DNA from: CBFHWU01 sp965659665 | GTDB lineage: Bacteria > Bacteroidota > Bacteroidia > Flavobacteriales > Flavobacteriaceae | Length of the DNA stretch: 64,000 nucleotides | Direction: 5' to 3' | NCBI GenBank assembly: GCA_965659665.1 | Contig: CBFHWU010000027.1 | Span: 144,240-208,239, forward strand | In this document: positions 1 through 7,584 of the stretch, one piece after another | Layout: each line of letters starts with the position of its first letter | Numbering within the stretch: the stretch's first letter is position 1 | Position numbers and translations under genes: made by a program | Notes under the pieces: generated by a model | Told to the model about the DNA's origin: nothing | The model's database searches: none | Seen by the model: only the letters and a program-made list of their open reading frames with translations

Positions 1-311
1 TTCCAAGCATAAACAGGAATGCCTGCCGCCGCAATTGCAGCTGCTGCATGGTCTTGCGTAGAAAAGATATTACACGAACTCCAGGTTACGTCTGCGCCTA
101 GCTCCACAAGCGTTTCGATAAGAACTGCTGTTTGAATGGTCATGTGCAAACAGCCTGCAATACGGGCTCCCTGTAGGGGCTTAGTAGTTCCATACTCTTT
201 CCGAAGAGCCATTAGACCAGGCATTTCAGCTTCTGCAAGTTCAATTTCTTTTCTTCCCCAATCGGCAAGGGAAATATCTTTAACTTTATAAGGTAATGTT
301 TTTGTTGCCAT
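1..311 (-). CDS. ahcY: S-adenosylhomocysteinase, N-terminal part (cut by window edge)
   Basis: The reverse complement gives about 103 N-terminal residues beginning MATKTLPYKVKDISLADWG; the gene runs off the left edge. Segments such as LHMTIQTAVLIETL and STQDHAAAAIA are hallmark substrate-domain motifs of S-adenosylhomocysteine hydrolase. The enzyme splits S-adenosylhomocysteine to adenosine and homocysteine in the cytosol, recycling the product of SAM-dependent methylation. The NAD-binding domain is outside the window. It is divergent from the phosphopantetheinyl transferase gene, with its own TATTTTTG element at 343-350 on the minus strand. Confidence 0.93.
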   Translation of the reverse strand, partial: MATKTLPYKVKDISLADWGRKEIELAEAEMPGLMALRKEYGTTKPLQGARIAGCLHMTIQTAVLIETLVELGADVTWSSCNIFSTQDHAAAAIAAAGIPVYAW

Positions 312-316
312 AATTG

Positions 317-324
317 TATATTTG
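317..324 (+). promoter_or_regulatory. -7 promoter element (TAnnTTTG) for the PPTase operon
   Basis: TATATTTG matches the Bacteroidetes primary sigma -7 consensus TAnnTTTG. Transcription would start near 330, which rules out the TTG at 330 as the PPTase start and favours the GTG at 360. The -33 element is not clear. Confidence 0.45.
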
Positions 325-342
325 TTTTTTTGCAATTTTGTT

Positions 343-350
343 CAAAAATA
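343..350 (-). promoter_or_regulatory. -7 promoter element (TAnnTTTG) for ahcY
   Basis: CAAAAATA on the plus strand is TATTTTTG on the minus strand, about 30 bp upstream of the ahcY ATG. It interleaves with the oppositely oriented element at 317-324, so the two divergent promoters occupy the same roughly 35 bp. Confidence 0.4.
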
Positions 351-359
351 CAACGCTTC

Positions 360-968
360 GTGCCACTAAACAAAAAACTTTTAATAAACAAATTTACCGC
401 TGTTTATATTTGGTGTATTATAGAAGAGGAAGAGCACTTAATTAGGAACATCGATCTATCACAAACTTGTATATTGAGATTGCGATCTTTAAAATCAAAG
501 GTTCACAGGAAAGGATTTTTAAGTGTACGACATTTGTTACGAGCAGCAGGTTATTCTTCAGCCCAACTTATTTACGATAAACAAGGGATCCCTTCTCTTG
601 ATGATGGAACGAAGATTTCCATCACTCATTCTAAGGACTACGCTGGCATAGTCCTAAGCAACACTAATGTTGGTATTGACATAGAATGGGTGCAGCCTAA
701 AATTGAACGGGTTCAGCATAAATTTATCAATAAAAAGGAGCAATATTTGCTTTCAGATAATACATTAAATATCATGACCTTTATCTGGTGCATCAAAGAA
801 GCTGCCTACAAAGCATCAGCAATAGCAGGGCTTCGTTTTTTAGAGGATATTTTGATCACTCATTTAGATGCAAAAAAAACAAATGCTCGAGTAGAGGTTA
901 GGGACGACATAACATTTCAAGTCAAGCTTCTGAGTTGGGAAAATTATTGTGCAGCCATAACGTTTTAA
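360..968 (+). CDS. 4'-phosphopantetheinyl transferase superfamily protein
   Basis: This is a Sfp-like transferase of about 202 residues. It would move phosphopantetheine from CoA to a serine of acyl- or peptidyl-carrier proteins. Visible motifs, numbered from the proposed start, are ISITHS near 86-91, the Mg-binding GIDIEW at 105-110 (Asp107, Glu109) and FIWCIKEAAYK around 141-151, which is the WxxKEAxxK signature. The start chosen is GTG at 360 (MPLNKKLLINKF), because the promoter at 317-324 places the transcript start near 330. No PKS or NRPS gene lies in the window, so fatty-acid ACP activation is the simplest role. Confidence 0.85.
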   Translation: MPLNKKLLINKFTAVYIWCIIEEEEHLIRNIDLSQTCILRLRSLKSKVHRKGFLSVRHLLRAAGYSSAQLIYDKQGIPSLDDGTKISITHSKDYAGIVLSNTNVGIDIEWVQPKIERVQHKFINKKEQYLLSDNTLNIMTFIWCIKEAAYKASAIAGLRFLEDILITHLDAKKTNARVEVRDDITFQVKLLSWENYCAAITF

Positions 969-973
969 AAATT

Positions 974-1234
974 ATGAAAATATCTGTAGAACTGACACTA
1001 ACTCCTCTTCAAAATGATTTTGAATCCCCTATTATTTCATTTATTACCACATTGAGAAATTCATCATTTAAAACAATAGAAACGCCTCTTAGTACTCAAA
1101 TATATGGGGATTATAGTTTGTTGATGACTTTTTTGACCGAAGAGATTCAAGCTGTTTTTTCTGATTCGGAACACATACTAATTCATATGAAAATTGTTAA
1201 ATCTGATAGAAGTAAATATGAACCTGATTTTTGA
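974..1234 (+). CDS. Thiamine-binding (YkoF/MTH1187-like) family protein
   Basis: A small protein of 86 residues starting MKISVELTLTPL, with a ferredoxin-like alternating beta-strand pattern. The opening (VELTLTPL) and the closing HILIHMKIVKSD fit the thiamine-binding YkoF/UPF0045 family, whose characterised members bind thiamine or HMP. The start is ATG at 974, six bases after the PPTase stop. It overlaps pnuC by 17 bp, so the two are translationally coupled. This pairing, together with the TPP riboswitch 2.7 kb downstream, supports a thiamine-related role, but the ligand is inferred from family. Confidence 0.7.
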   Translation: MKISVELTLTPLQNDFESPIISFITTLRNSSFKTIETPLSTQIYGDYSLLMTFLTEEIQAVFSDSEHILIHMKIVKSDRSKYEPDF

Positions 1235-1835
1235 TTATCTCTTTGAACAATATAGTTCTTATCAAATTCATGACATTGCTTTAGAAATTATTGGAGTAAT
1301 TTTTGGGTTTTTTAGTGTTTGGTACGCCAAAAAAAATCATATTGGTGTTTTTCCCACAGGCCTAATATCTACAAGTATTTTTGTCTATTTGCTATTCAAG
1401 TGGGGTTTATTGGGTGATATGCTTATCAATGCCTATTATTTTGTAATGAGTATTTATGGATGGTACATATGGACTCGAAAAGGGGAAGGTAACGTCGTTA
1501 CTCCTATTACTGCTATGAATCCTAAAGACTGGAAAAAAGCAATTATTCTCTTTATTGCAAGCTTGCTTTTTGTTGTTTTAGTATATGTTTATTTTGATAA
1601 ATGGTTTTCGTGGACAGCCTATACGGATTCGTTTACTACAGCTATTTTTTTTACTGGAATGTGGTTGATGGCAAAACGAAAAGTTGAGAATTGGCTATTT
1701 TGGATTTTGGCTGATACCATCTCTGTACCTTTATATATTTACAAGGGTTTAGCTTTTACCGCTATCCAATATTTAATATTTACCTTTATCGCCATTTTTG
1801 GTTATCGACTATGGAAGAACAGCTTGATCAAATAA
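1218..1835 (+). CDS. pnuC: PnuC-family vitamin transporter (nicotinamide riboside or thiamine)
   Basis: A 205-residue integral membrane protein with about seven hydrophobic segments and the PnuC signature SIYGWYIWTRKG after the third or fourth helix. PnuC carriers move nicotinamide riboside, or in thiamine-specific relatives (PnuT) thiamine, by facilitated diffusion; a cytoplasmic kinase traps the substrate. Translation starts at ATG 1218 inside the preceding gene and its end overlaps the NadR-like kinase by 25 bp. The NadR-type kinase argues for nicotinamide riboside; the thiamine-binding neighbour and the nearby TPP riboswitch argue for thiamine. Sequence reading alone does not settle this. 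Confidence 0.85.
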   Translation: MNLIFDYLFEQYSSYQIHDIALEIIGVIFGFFSVWYAKKNHIGVFPTGLISTSIFVYLLFKWGLLGDMLINAYYFVMSIYGWYIWTRKGEGNVVTPITAMNPKDWKKAIILFIASLLFVVLVYVYFDKWFSWTAYTDSFTTAIFFTGMWLMAKRKVENWLFWILADTISVPLYIYKGLAFTAIQYLIFTFIAIFGYRLWKNSLIK

Positions 1836-2374
1836 AAACAAATAACAAAAAGGTGGTTCTTTTTGGACCTGAATCAACAGGAAAAACCACTTTATCCAAA
1901 CAAATAGCCAAGTATTTTAATACTTTATGGGTTCCGGAGTATGCTCGAGAATACCTTCAAAAGAAGTGGGACTCTACCAAAAAAACATGCGAACGGTCAG
2001 ATATTTTACCCATTGCTATAGGTCAAATGAAAAAGGAAAATGAATTATCATTATCGGTTAAGAATCTTTTGATATGTGATACCAATTTACTGGAAACAAA
2101 AGTATATTCAGAAATTTATTTTAATGGATATTGTGATCAGCAATTACAAAAATATGCATTGAAAAATAAATATGATTTGTACTTTCTTACTGGAATTGAT
2201 GTCCCTTGGACGCCTGATGATTTAAGAGACAAACCAAATGAAAGAAAAAAAATGTATCTAAACTTTAAAGATGCTTTAACATTAACTGAAAATAAATTTG
2301 TAGAATTGGAGGGAAATAAACAAGAGCGTTTAAAAAAAGCCATATTAACCATAAACCAATACTTAGATGTATAA
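1811..2374 (+). CDS. NadR-like P-loop kinase (ribosylnicotinamide-kinase-type domain), stand-alone
   Basis: A 187-residue ATPase with the Walker A motif GPESTGKTTL at residues 19-28 and VPEYAREYL further on, which mirrors the EYGREY motif of the NadR C-terminal ribosylnicotinamide kinase domain. The NMN adenylyltransferase and helix-turn-helix domains of full NadR are absent. It overlaps pnuC by 25 bp, so the substrate brought in by PnuC is probably phosphorylated here and trapped. A switch to thiamine as substrate is possible given the locus. The kinase fold is sure; the substrate is not. Confidence 0.75.
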   Translation: MEEQLDQIKTNNKKVVLFGPESTGKTTLSKQIAKYFNTLWVPEYAREYLQKKWDSTKKTCERSDILPIAIGQMKKENELSLSVKNLLICDTNLLETKVYSEIYFNGYCDQQLQKYALKNKYDLYFLTGIDVPWTPDDLRDKPNERKKMYLNFKDALTLTENKFVELEGNKQERLKKAILTINQYLDV

Positions 2375-3875
2375 ATTTTCATCAAACGAGATTAAACAAA
2401 TTGAAATTAAAGGATTGCAGGTAAATGAAGTACAACGCCAATTAGACCTATTTCAAAAAGGGGAAGCATTTACAAGTCTTTTGCGCCCTGCTACTCTTGA
2501 AGACGGTATTGTAGCATTTAATGACCAACAGGCTTCGGATTTAATAGAATTTTATAAGTCCGCAAAAAATTCTATGACAATAAGTCGGTTTGTGCCCTCA
2601 TCTGGTATGGCAACAAGAATGTTCAAATTTTTATATTATTTCCTAGATAATTTTGACTCCCAAAAGGAAACATTAAATCAATATTTAGATCAAGAAAAAA
2701 CGTACAAACTTGGCGTGTTTTTATCTGGGATTAAAAAACTTCCATTTTACGAGAAAATTTTCAATCAAATTGACAGCTCAAAAAACGTTAATTTAGAATT
2801 TCGTTACCGATTTATTCAAAAGACATTAGAATCTTACGGTAAAATTCCAAAAGGTTTAATTCCCTTTCACCGTTACGAAAATGAAACAAGGACAGCTGTT
2901 CAAGAACAACTAAAATTTGGGTTGCACTTTGCCGTTTCTAATCAAAAAGCTCACCACCACTTCACCATAAGTTCTGTTATGGAGAAGGAATTCGAACAAA
3001 ATACAGCTGATTTGATTAAAAAAATAAAAAAAGAAAAGAAGATTGATATCCAGATAGATTTTTCGTTTCAACATTCATCCACTGATACTATAGCAACATC
3101 GCTAAATGGTGAGCCATTTAAAGATAATCAAGGGCAAATGATTTTTAGAGCTGGAGGTCACGGGTCACTCCTCAATAATTTAAATTCAATAGACGCAGAT
3201 ATTGTTTTTATAAATAATATTGATAATATCACTACTTCAAAAGATCACCCAAAAGCTGCGTACTATAAGCAAATGTTAGCAGGATATTTATTGAAAGTTC
3301 AAGAACAAATTTTTCGATATGTCCAAGATATTGAGAACAATAAAGAAATTGATATTGATAAGATGTTAACCTTTTGTAATGAAACGCTACATATTGATGT
3401 TCCTAAATCACTCACAGGTAGCGCACTGTTACACTTTTTAATGAATAAATTCAAACGTCCTATACGGGTTTGTGGGATGGTTAAAAATGAAAACGAGCCA
3501 GGTGGAGGTCCTTTCTGGGTCAATAACAAAGGGGAACAAATACTTCAAATCGTTGAAGGTGCTCAGGTGGACACTTCAGACAACAAACAAAAAACAATAT
3601 TTAAATCCAGTACGCATTTTAATCCCGTGGATATTGTTTGTGGATTAAAAGATCACAAGGGGAAATCCTTTGATTTACATCAGTATTGTGATCCAGATTC
3701 TTATTTTATTACCGAAAAAACGCACCTTGGTAGGCCTTTAATGGCCTTAGAGCATCCTGGATTATGGAATGGAGCTATGGCCTATTGGAATACTATCTTT
3801 GTAGAGGTTCCTATTGCAACATTCAATCCCGTTAAAATTATTAACGATTTGTTGCGTCCTGCTCACCAATCTTAA
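2367..3875 (+). CDS. DUF4301 family protein
   Basis: A 502-residue soluble protein overlapping the kinase gene by 8 bp. It matches DUF4301 by the motifs SSGMATRMFKFLYYFL near residues 75-90, RAGGHGSLLNNLN in the centre and NEPGGGPFWV near 377. Glycine-rich segments such as GGHGSLL resemble nucleotidyltransferase or sugar-phosphate binding loops, but no function is established that I know of. There is no signal peptide or membrane segment. Its place between a vitamin-kinase gene and a TPP-controlled receptor is suggestive only. The TATATTTG promoter for the next unit begins 2 bp after its stop codon. Confidence 0.7.
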   Translation: MYKFSSNEIKQIEIKGLQVNEVQRQLDLFQKGEAFTSLLRPATLEDGIVAFNDQQASDLIEFYKSAKNSMTISRFVPSSGMATRMFKFLYYFLDNFDSQKETLNQYLDQEKTYKLGVFLSGIKKLPFYEKIFNQIDSSKNVNLEFRYRFIQKTLESYGKIPKGLIPFHRYENETRTAVQEQLKFGLHFAVSNQKAHHHFTISSVMEKEFEQNTADLIKKIKKEKKIDIQIDFSFQHSSTDTIATSLNGEPFKDNQGQMIFRAGGHGSLLNNLNSIDADIVFINNIDNITTSKDHPKAAYYKQMLAGYLLKVQEQIFRYVQDIENNKEIDIDKMLTFCNETLHIDVPKSLTGSALLHFLMNKFKRPIRVCGMVKNENEPGGGPFWVNNKGEQILQIVEGAQVDTSDNKQKTIFKSSTHFNPVDIVCGLKDHKGKSFDLHQYCDPDSYFITEKTHLGRPLMALEHPGLWNGAMAYWNTIFVEVPIATFNPVKIINDLLRPAHQS

Positions 3876-3876
3876 T

Positions 3877-3884
3877 TATATTTG
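3877..3884 (+). promoter_or_regulatory. -7 promoter element upstream of the TPP riboswitch
   Basis: TATATTTG fits TAnnTTTG, and a TTG at 3852-3854 lies 22 bp upstream as a possible -33 element. The predicted start near 3890 coincides with the 5' edge of the riboswitch aptamer, which makes this one of the better supported promoters in the window. Confidence 0.55.
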
Positions 3885-3889
3885 CAACG

Positions 3890-3965
3890 TCTCGAAGGGG
3901 TGCCCACTAGGGCTGAGATCATACCCATTGAACCTGGGCAGGTTATGCTGCCAAGGGAAAATTAG
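3890..3965 (+). ncRNA. TPP (thiamine pyrophosphate) riboswitch, THI element
   Basis: The conserved blocks come in order: GGGGTGCC at 3897-3904, GGCTGAGA at 3911-3918, ATACCC at 3921-3926, GAACCTG at 3930-3936, then GCTGCCAAGGGA at 3947-3958, which together are the TPP aptamer signature with a short P3 arm. It lies directly after a -7 element and 50 bp before the TonB-dependent receptor start. No intrinsic terminator is evident between aptamer and gene. Instead AAGGGGT at 3896-3902 can pair perfectly with ACCCCTT at 3989-3995, which offers an alternative fold nearer the start codon. Expected effect: high TPP represses the receptor. Confidence 0.9.
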
Positions 3966-4015
3966 TTATTAATCAACCAAGAATAATAACCCCTTTTATT
4001 CGTAAAAACAAACGA

Positions 4016-6202
4016 ATGAAATTCACTTACTATTTATTTTTTATGAGCCTTATTGGCTTTGCACAACAAACTCAGGACACCCTCACGTTGGATAAGGTTG
4101 TTTTAGATGAAGTTACAGTTTCTGCATTACGCATTGATGATGAACAACCCTTTAGTTTTTCCAATATAAGTAAAGAAGAAATGGCTTCACGAAATTTAGG
4201 ACAAGACTTGCCTATACTGATGAATTTTCTGCCAAATGTAGTCACAACAAGTAATGCAGGAGCAGGAATAGGATACACAGGAATTCGTGTTCGGGGTAGC
4301 GATGCTACAAGAGTCAATGTAACCATTAACGGAATTCCATATAATGATGCTGAATCACAAGGTGTTTATTGGGTTAATTTACCCGATTTCGCATCCTCTG
4401 TCGAATCGATTCAATTACAACGAGGAGTAGGATCTTCAACTAACGGATCTGGGGCTTTTGGTGCTAGTGTTCATGTCACAACAAATAAGATTAGTCCAAA
4501 TGCGTATGCCGAAATAGCCAACAGTTTTGGAAGTTTTAATACCAAAAAACACACCCTTAAGTTTTCAACAGGATTGCTCAATGATGTGTTCGAAATTTCT
4601 GGTCGTCTTTCAAAAGTCACTTCTGATGGATATGTTGACCGTGCAAGTTCTGACTTAAAATCCTATTTTTTGCAGGGAACTTACCAATCAGGCTCTACTC
4701 AAATAAAAGCATTGCTTTTTGGTGGGCATGAACGAACATACCAATCTTGGTTTGGAGTAGATCCTTACACATTGTCCGAAAACAGAACCTATAATTCTGC
4801 AGGAGAACAATACGATAATTCAGATGTTTTAACAGGGTTTTATGACGATCAAGTAGACAATTATAATCAAGATCATTATCAACTCCATTGGAATCAAATA
4901 ATTGATAATCATTGGTCGGCTTCTGTAGGGTTAAATTATACTCACGGGAGAGGATATTATGAAGAGTTTAATGACCTTTGGTACGATCAAAATGTTTCTT
5001 TTAGTGGAGTAACCTCGGGGTTGCTTTTACAACTTGACGGAGTAGATTCTACTGAAAATGTGGTAAGAAAATGGTTAGATAATGATTTCTATGTAGCCAA
5101 TCTAACTTTAAAGTACGAGGATAACGAACACACCCTTTTTTTTGGAGGATCCTTTAGTGATTATCAAGGAGACCACTTTGGAGAGCTAGTTTGGGCTTCA
5201 AATGCAGTAACATCACTGCCTTATCACCGCTTTTACGAAAATGTAGGAAAAAAAGATGATAAAAATATATTTGTTAAGTGGAATGCTCATTTGCATGATC
5301 AGTGGTCATTGTTTATTGACCTTCAAATGCGTTGGGTTGATTACAATGCATTGGGTCAAATTGCTGGTCCGTCCGAAATAGCGATTGATAAAGCCTATGA
5401 TTTTTTTAATCCAAAAGCTGGTTTGACTTTTCAAATCAATGACTCCAATAGTGCTTACTTTTCTTATGCTCGTGCCAATCGTGAGCCTAACCGAGTAGAC
5501 TTTGAAAACGGAAACCCAATTCCTGAAAAGTTAAATGATTTTGAATTGGGGTGGCGGCATACTTCCAAGAATTTCCGTTTGAATACTAATTTTTATTATA
5601 TGCATTACCAAGAGCAATTGGTATTAACGGGTGCACTTGATAATGTTGGTGCTCCGATTCGTGAAAATATAGGAAAAAGTTATAGAGCAGGAATAGAGGT
5701 GGCGGCTGTTTATAAAGTAAGCAATCAAATAAATTGGAGCGCTAACGTAGCGTTTAGTGAAAATAAAAATAAGGATATGGTTTTTCAACGAGATGGACAG
5801 CTTAAGCAATTAGGGGATACTAATATTTCATTTTCCCCTTCTGTAATTGGTTCAAGTCAATTGAGCTGGTCATTTTCTCCAGCAATAGAAATAAATTTAT
5901 TGTCTAAATATGTAGGAGAACAATACATGGGAAATATTGACGCCAATTTATCAAAGCTTGAGCGCTATCAAACCCATGATTTGAATATTACATATCATTT
6001 TAAAAAAACACGTTTTTTTGAATCTCTTGATTTGTCATTATTGATCAATAATATTTTCAACCAAAAGTATATTTCAGATGGTTATTTTTATACCTATGAT
6101 GATGATTTTACTACACCAGGAGTGATTTCTACCATTGAGAGAGTAAGATACTATCCTCAAGCGGGGACACATTTACTGCTTGGATTAAAGGTTAAGATTT
6201 AA
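4016..6202 (+). CDS. TonB-dependent outer-membrane receptor, probably for thiamine
   Basis: A 728-residue receptor. A signal peptide (cut near FAQQTQ, residue 18) is followed by a plug domain with GIRVRGSDATRVNVTINGIP and LQRGVGSSTNGSGAFGASV, then an aromatic-rich beta-barrel ending in LLLGLKVKI. Siderophore-type and SusC features (N-terminal carboxypeptidase-like domain, SusD partner) are absent. The TPP riboswitch in its leader marks thiamine or a thiamine precursor or phosphate as substrate, by analogy with TPP-controlled outer-membrane receptors in Bacteroidetes. It ends convergently with the lipoprotein gene, overlapping by 4 bp. Function follows from regulation, not from substrate residues. 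Confidence 0.88.
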   Translation: MKFTYYLFFMSLIGFAQQTQDTLTLDKVVLDEVTVSALRIDDEQPFSFSNISKEEMASRNLGQDLPILMNFLPNVVTTSNAGAGIGYTGIRVRGSDATRVNVTINGIPYNDAESQGVYWVNLPDFASSVESIQLQRGVGSSTNGSGAFGASVHVTTNKISPNAYAEIANSFGSFNTKKHTLKFSTGLLNDVFEISGRLSKVTSDGYVDRASSDLKSYFLQGTYQSGSTQIKALLFGGHERTYQSWFGVDPYTLSENRTYNSAGEQYDNSDVLTGFYDDQVDNYNQDHYQLHWNQIIDNHWSASVGLNYTHGRGYYEEFNDLWYDQNVSFSGVTSGLLLQLDGVDSTENVVRKWLDNDFYVANLTLKYEDNEHTLFFGGSFSDYQGDHFGELVWASNAVTSLPYHRFYENVGKKDDKNIFVKWNAHLHDQWSLFIDLQMRWVDYNALGQIAGPSEIAIDKAYDFFNPKAGLTFQINDSNSAYFSYARANREPNRVDFENGNPIPEKLNDFELGWRHTSKNFRLNTNFYYMHYQEQLVLTGALDNVGAPIRENIGKSYRAGIEVAAVYKVSNQINWSANVAFSENKNKDMVFQRDGQLKQLGDTNISFSPSVIGSSQLSWSFSPAIEINLLSKYVGEQYMGNIDANLSKLERYQTHDLNITYHFKKTRFFESLDLSLLINNIFNQKYISDGYFYTYDDDFTTPGVISTIERVRYYPQAGTHLLLGLKVKI

Positions 6203-6612
6203 TTATAAATGATTAGGTTGGGACCTTCTTGCCGAACTCGATAGTTCAGTAAGCTGTGTCCCAACCCTTCAGTTAGTGGCTGCCCCGTGGCTAAACTATA
6301 CTGATAATCATCGCACCCACAAACAGTAATTGCTCCACTTGTTACCGTAGATGAACAAGAATTAGGAACATGATTGGGACAACTCGCTTCCCATGCTAGT
6401 ACCGTATCATAATTAAGCTTATAGATATGTATCCCTTTAATTCCTGCATTGCTATATGTGATGGAACCTCCAGTATTGAGCTGATAAAGTGGCAGATTTG
6501 TGTTAAGAATTACTTCAAAAGAAGGCTCTATCAGATATGGGTTTCTCTGAACGGAATCGTTATTACACCCTATAACTAAACAAATAAAAATGGCTAATAA
6601 AAATGATTTCAT
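6199..6612 (-). CDS. Rieske-like domain lipoprotein with incomplete cluster ligands
   Basis: A 137-residue protein from ATG 6612, with a type II signal peptide and lipobox ending in VIGC (Cys16). The body has beta-rich spacing and a CPNH motif followed by CGCDDYQYSLATG. Rieske [2Fe-2S] domains use CxH and CxxH; here the first pair is CPNH (one residue longer) and the second has CGCD with no histidine. It therefore resembles a Rieske fold that may not hold a normal cluster. The cysteine content could instead support disulfides in the periplasm. It stands alone, convergent with the thiamine receptor gene. The family call is moderate and the function unknown. Confidence 0.55.
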   Translation of the reverse strand: MKSFLLAIFICLVIGCNNDSVQRNPYLIEPSFEVILNTNLPLYQLNTGGSITYSNAGIKGIHIYKLNYDTVLAWEASCPNHVPNSCSSTVTSGAITVCGCDDYQYSLATGQPLTEGLGHSLLNYRVRQEGPNLIIYN

Positions 6613-6654
6613 AATATCCAATATTACAACAAACGAACTAAAAACAGAAATTTG

Positions 6655-6662
6655 TATATTTG
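6655..6662 (+). promoter_or_regulatory. -7 promoter element for greA
   Basis: TATATTTG fits TAnnTTTG, 56 bp upstream of the greA ATG. No good -33 element is seen. A transcript from here would begin almost at the hairpin at 6670-6700. Confidence 0.4.
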
Positions 6663-6669
6663 AAATAAT

Positions 6670-6700
6670 AAATCCCATAAACGTGGGATTTTTTTCTTTT
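6670..6700 (+). terminator. Terminator-like hairpin in the greA leader
   Basis: AATCCCA at 6671-6677 pairs with TGGGATT at 6684-6690 around a 6-nt loop and is followed by a T-rich run (6689-6700). It lies between the predicted greA promoter and the greA start, so on the plus strand it would act as an attenuator rather than end an upstream gene; the nearest upstream plus-strand gene ended at 6202. Confidence 0.55.
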
Positions 6701-6717
6701 GCTAAAATCTAAATACA

Positions 6718-7191
6718 ATGAGTACAGTTTCTTATTACACAGCTGGAGGGTTAAAAAAATTACGTGATGAGTTAAATTATCTTAAAGATATAGAACGTCC
6801 TAAAGCGTCGCAAGCAATTGCTGAGGCGCGTGACAAAGGAGATTTAAGTGAAAATGCAGAATATGATGCTGCCAAAGAAGCACAAGGATTGTTGGAACTG
6901 AAAATCTCTAAATTAGAGGAAACCTTATCCACTGCCCGATTGATAGATGAATCTCAGTTAGATGTCTCTAAAGTGTTGGTTTTGTCTAAGGTTATGATTA
7001 AAAACCTGAATAACAACATGAAAATGAATTACACTTTGGTTGCTGAAAGTGAAGCAGATTTGAAAAAGGGTAAAATCTCTGTTTCATCCCCTATTGGGAA
7101 AGGACTTTTGGGTAAAAAGGTTGGGGAAATTGCTGAAGTCTCAGTTCCCAATGGTAAACTAAAGTTTGAAATATTATCTATTAGTCGTTGA
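6718..7191 (+). CDS. greA: Transcription elongation factor GreA
   Basis: A 157-residue protein of the usual GreA length. The N-terminal coiled coil carries the conserved ARDKGDLSENAEYDAAKE, with the tip acidic residues that enter the RNA polymerase secondary channel. The C-terminal FKBP-like domain ends with ISVSSPIGKGLLGKKVGE. GreA stimulates RNA cleavage in backtracked polymerase. The start ATG 6718 is followed by MSTVSYYTAGGL, as in flavobacterial homologues. The HIT protein gene follows after 3 bp. A terminator-like hairpin sits in the leader, which suggests attenuation. Confidence 0.96.
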   Translation: MSTVSYYTAGGLKKLRDELNYLKDIERPKASQAIAEARDKGDLSENAEYDAAKEAQGLLELKISKLEETLSTARLIDESQLDVSKVLVLSKVMIKNLNNNMKMNYTLVAESEADLKKGKISVSSPIGKGLLGKKVGEIAEVSVPNGKLKFEILSISR

Positions 7192-7194
7192 TGT

Positions 7195-7584
7195 ATGTCA
7201 AGTATTTTTTCAAATATTATTTCTCGCAAAATTCCAGCTTACATTATTGCTGAAGATGAACACAACATAGCTTTCTTAGATATCAATCCCAATGCATTAG
7301 GCCATACTTTGTGTGTTCCCAAAACAGAAGTAGATAAAATTTTTGATTTAAAAGATAAAGATTATCAGCATCTTATGCTCTTTTCAAAACAAGTTGCTAC
7401 TGCCCTAGAAAAAGCTATTGATTGTAAAAGAGTAGGAATCGCAGTTATAGGATTAGAGGTGCCTCATGCCCATGTTCATCTCATTCCTTTACATGAGATG
7501 AAAGAAATGGATTTTCAGCATAAAATTGTTTGTAGCCCTGAAGAGTTTAATCAGCTTGCTTTGCAAATAAAATCATATCTCTAA
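7195..7584 (+). CDS. HIT family nucleotide-binding hydrolase
   Basis: A 129-residue histidine-triad protein. The signature HAHVHLIPLH near residues 91-100 gives the HxHxHxx nucleotide-binding and catalytic triad, and the N-terminus SIFSNIISRKIPAYIIAED is typical of Hint-type HIT proteins. These hydrolyse purine nucleoside phosphoramidates and AMP-lysine adducts. It follows greA after 3 bp, an arrangement common in Bacteroidetes. Its end overlaps the convergent histidine kinase gene by 4 bp. Confidence 0.92.
   Translation: MSSIFSNIISRKIPAYIIAEDEHNIAFLDINPNALGHTLCVPKTEVDKIFDLKDKDYQHLMLFSKQVATALEKAIDCKRVGIAVIGLEVPHAHVHLIPLHEMKEMDFQHKIVCSPEEFNQLALQIKSYL

Noticed and set aside
6670..6700. Ordinary terminator of the TonB-receptor gene
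   Set aside because: The receptor ends at 6202, about 470 bp upstream, and a minus-strand gene lies between; the greA promoter is between them as well.
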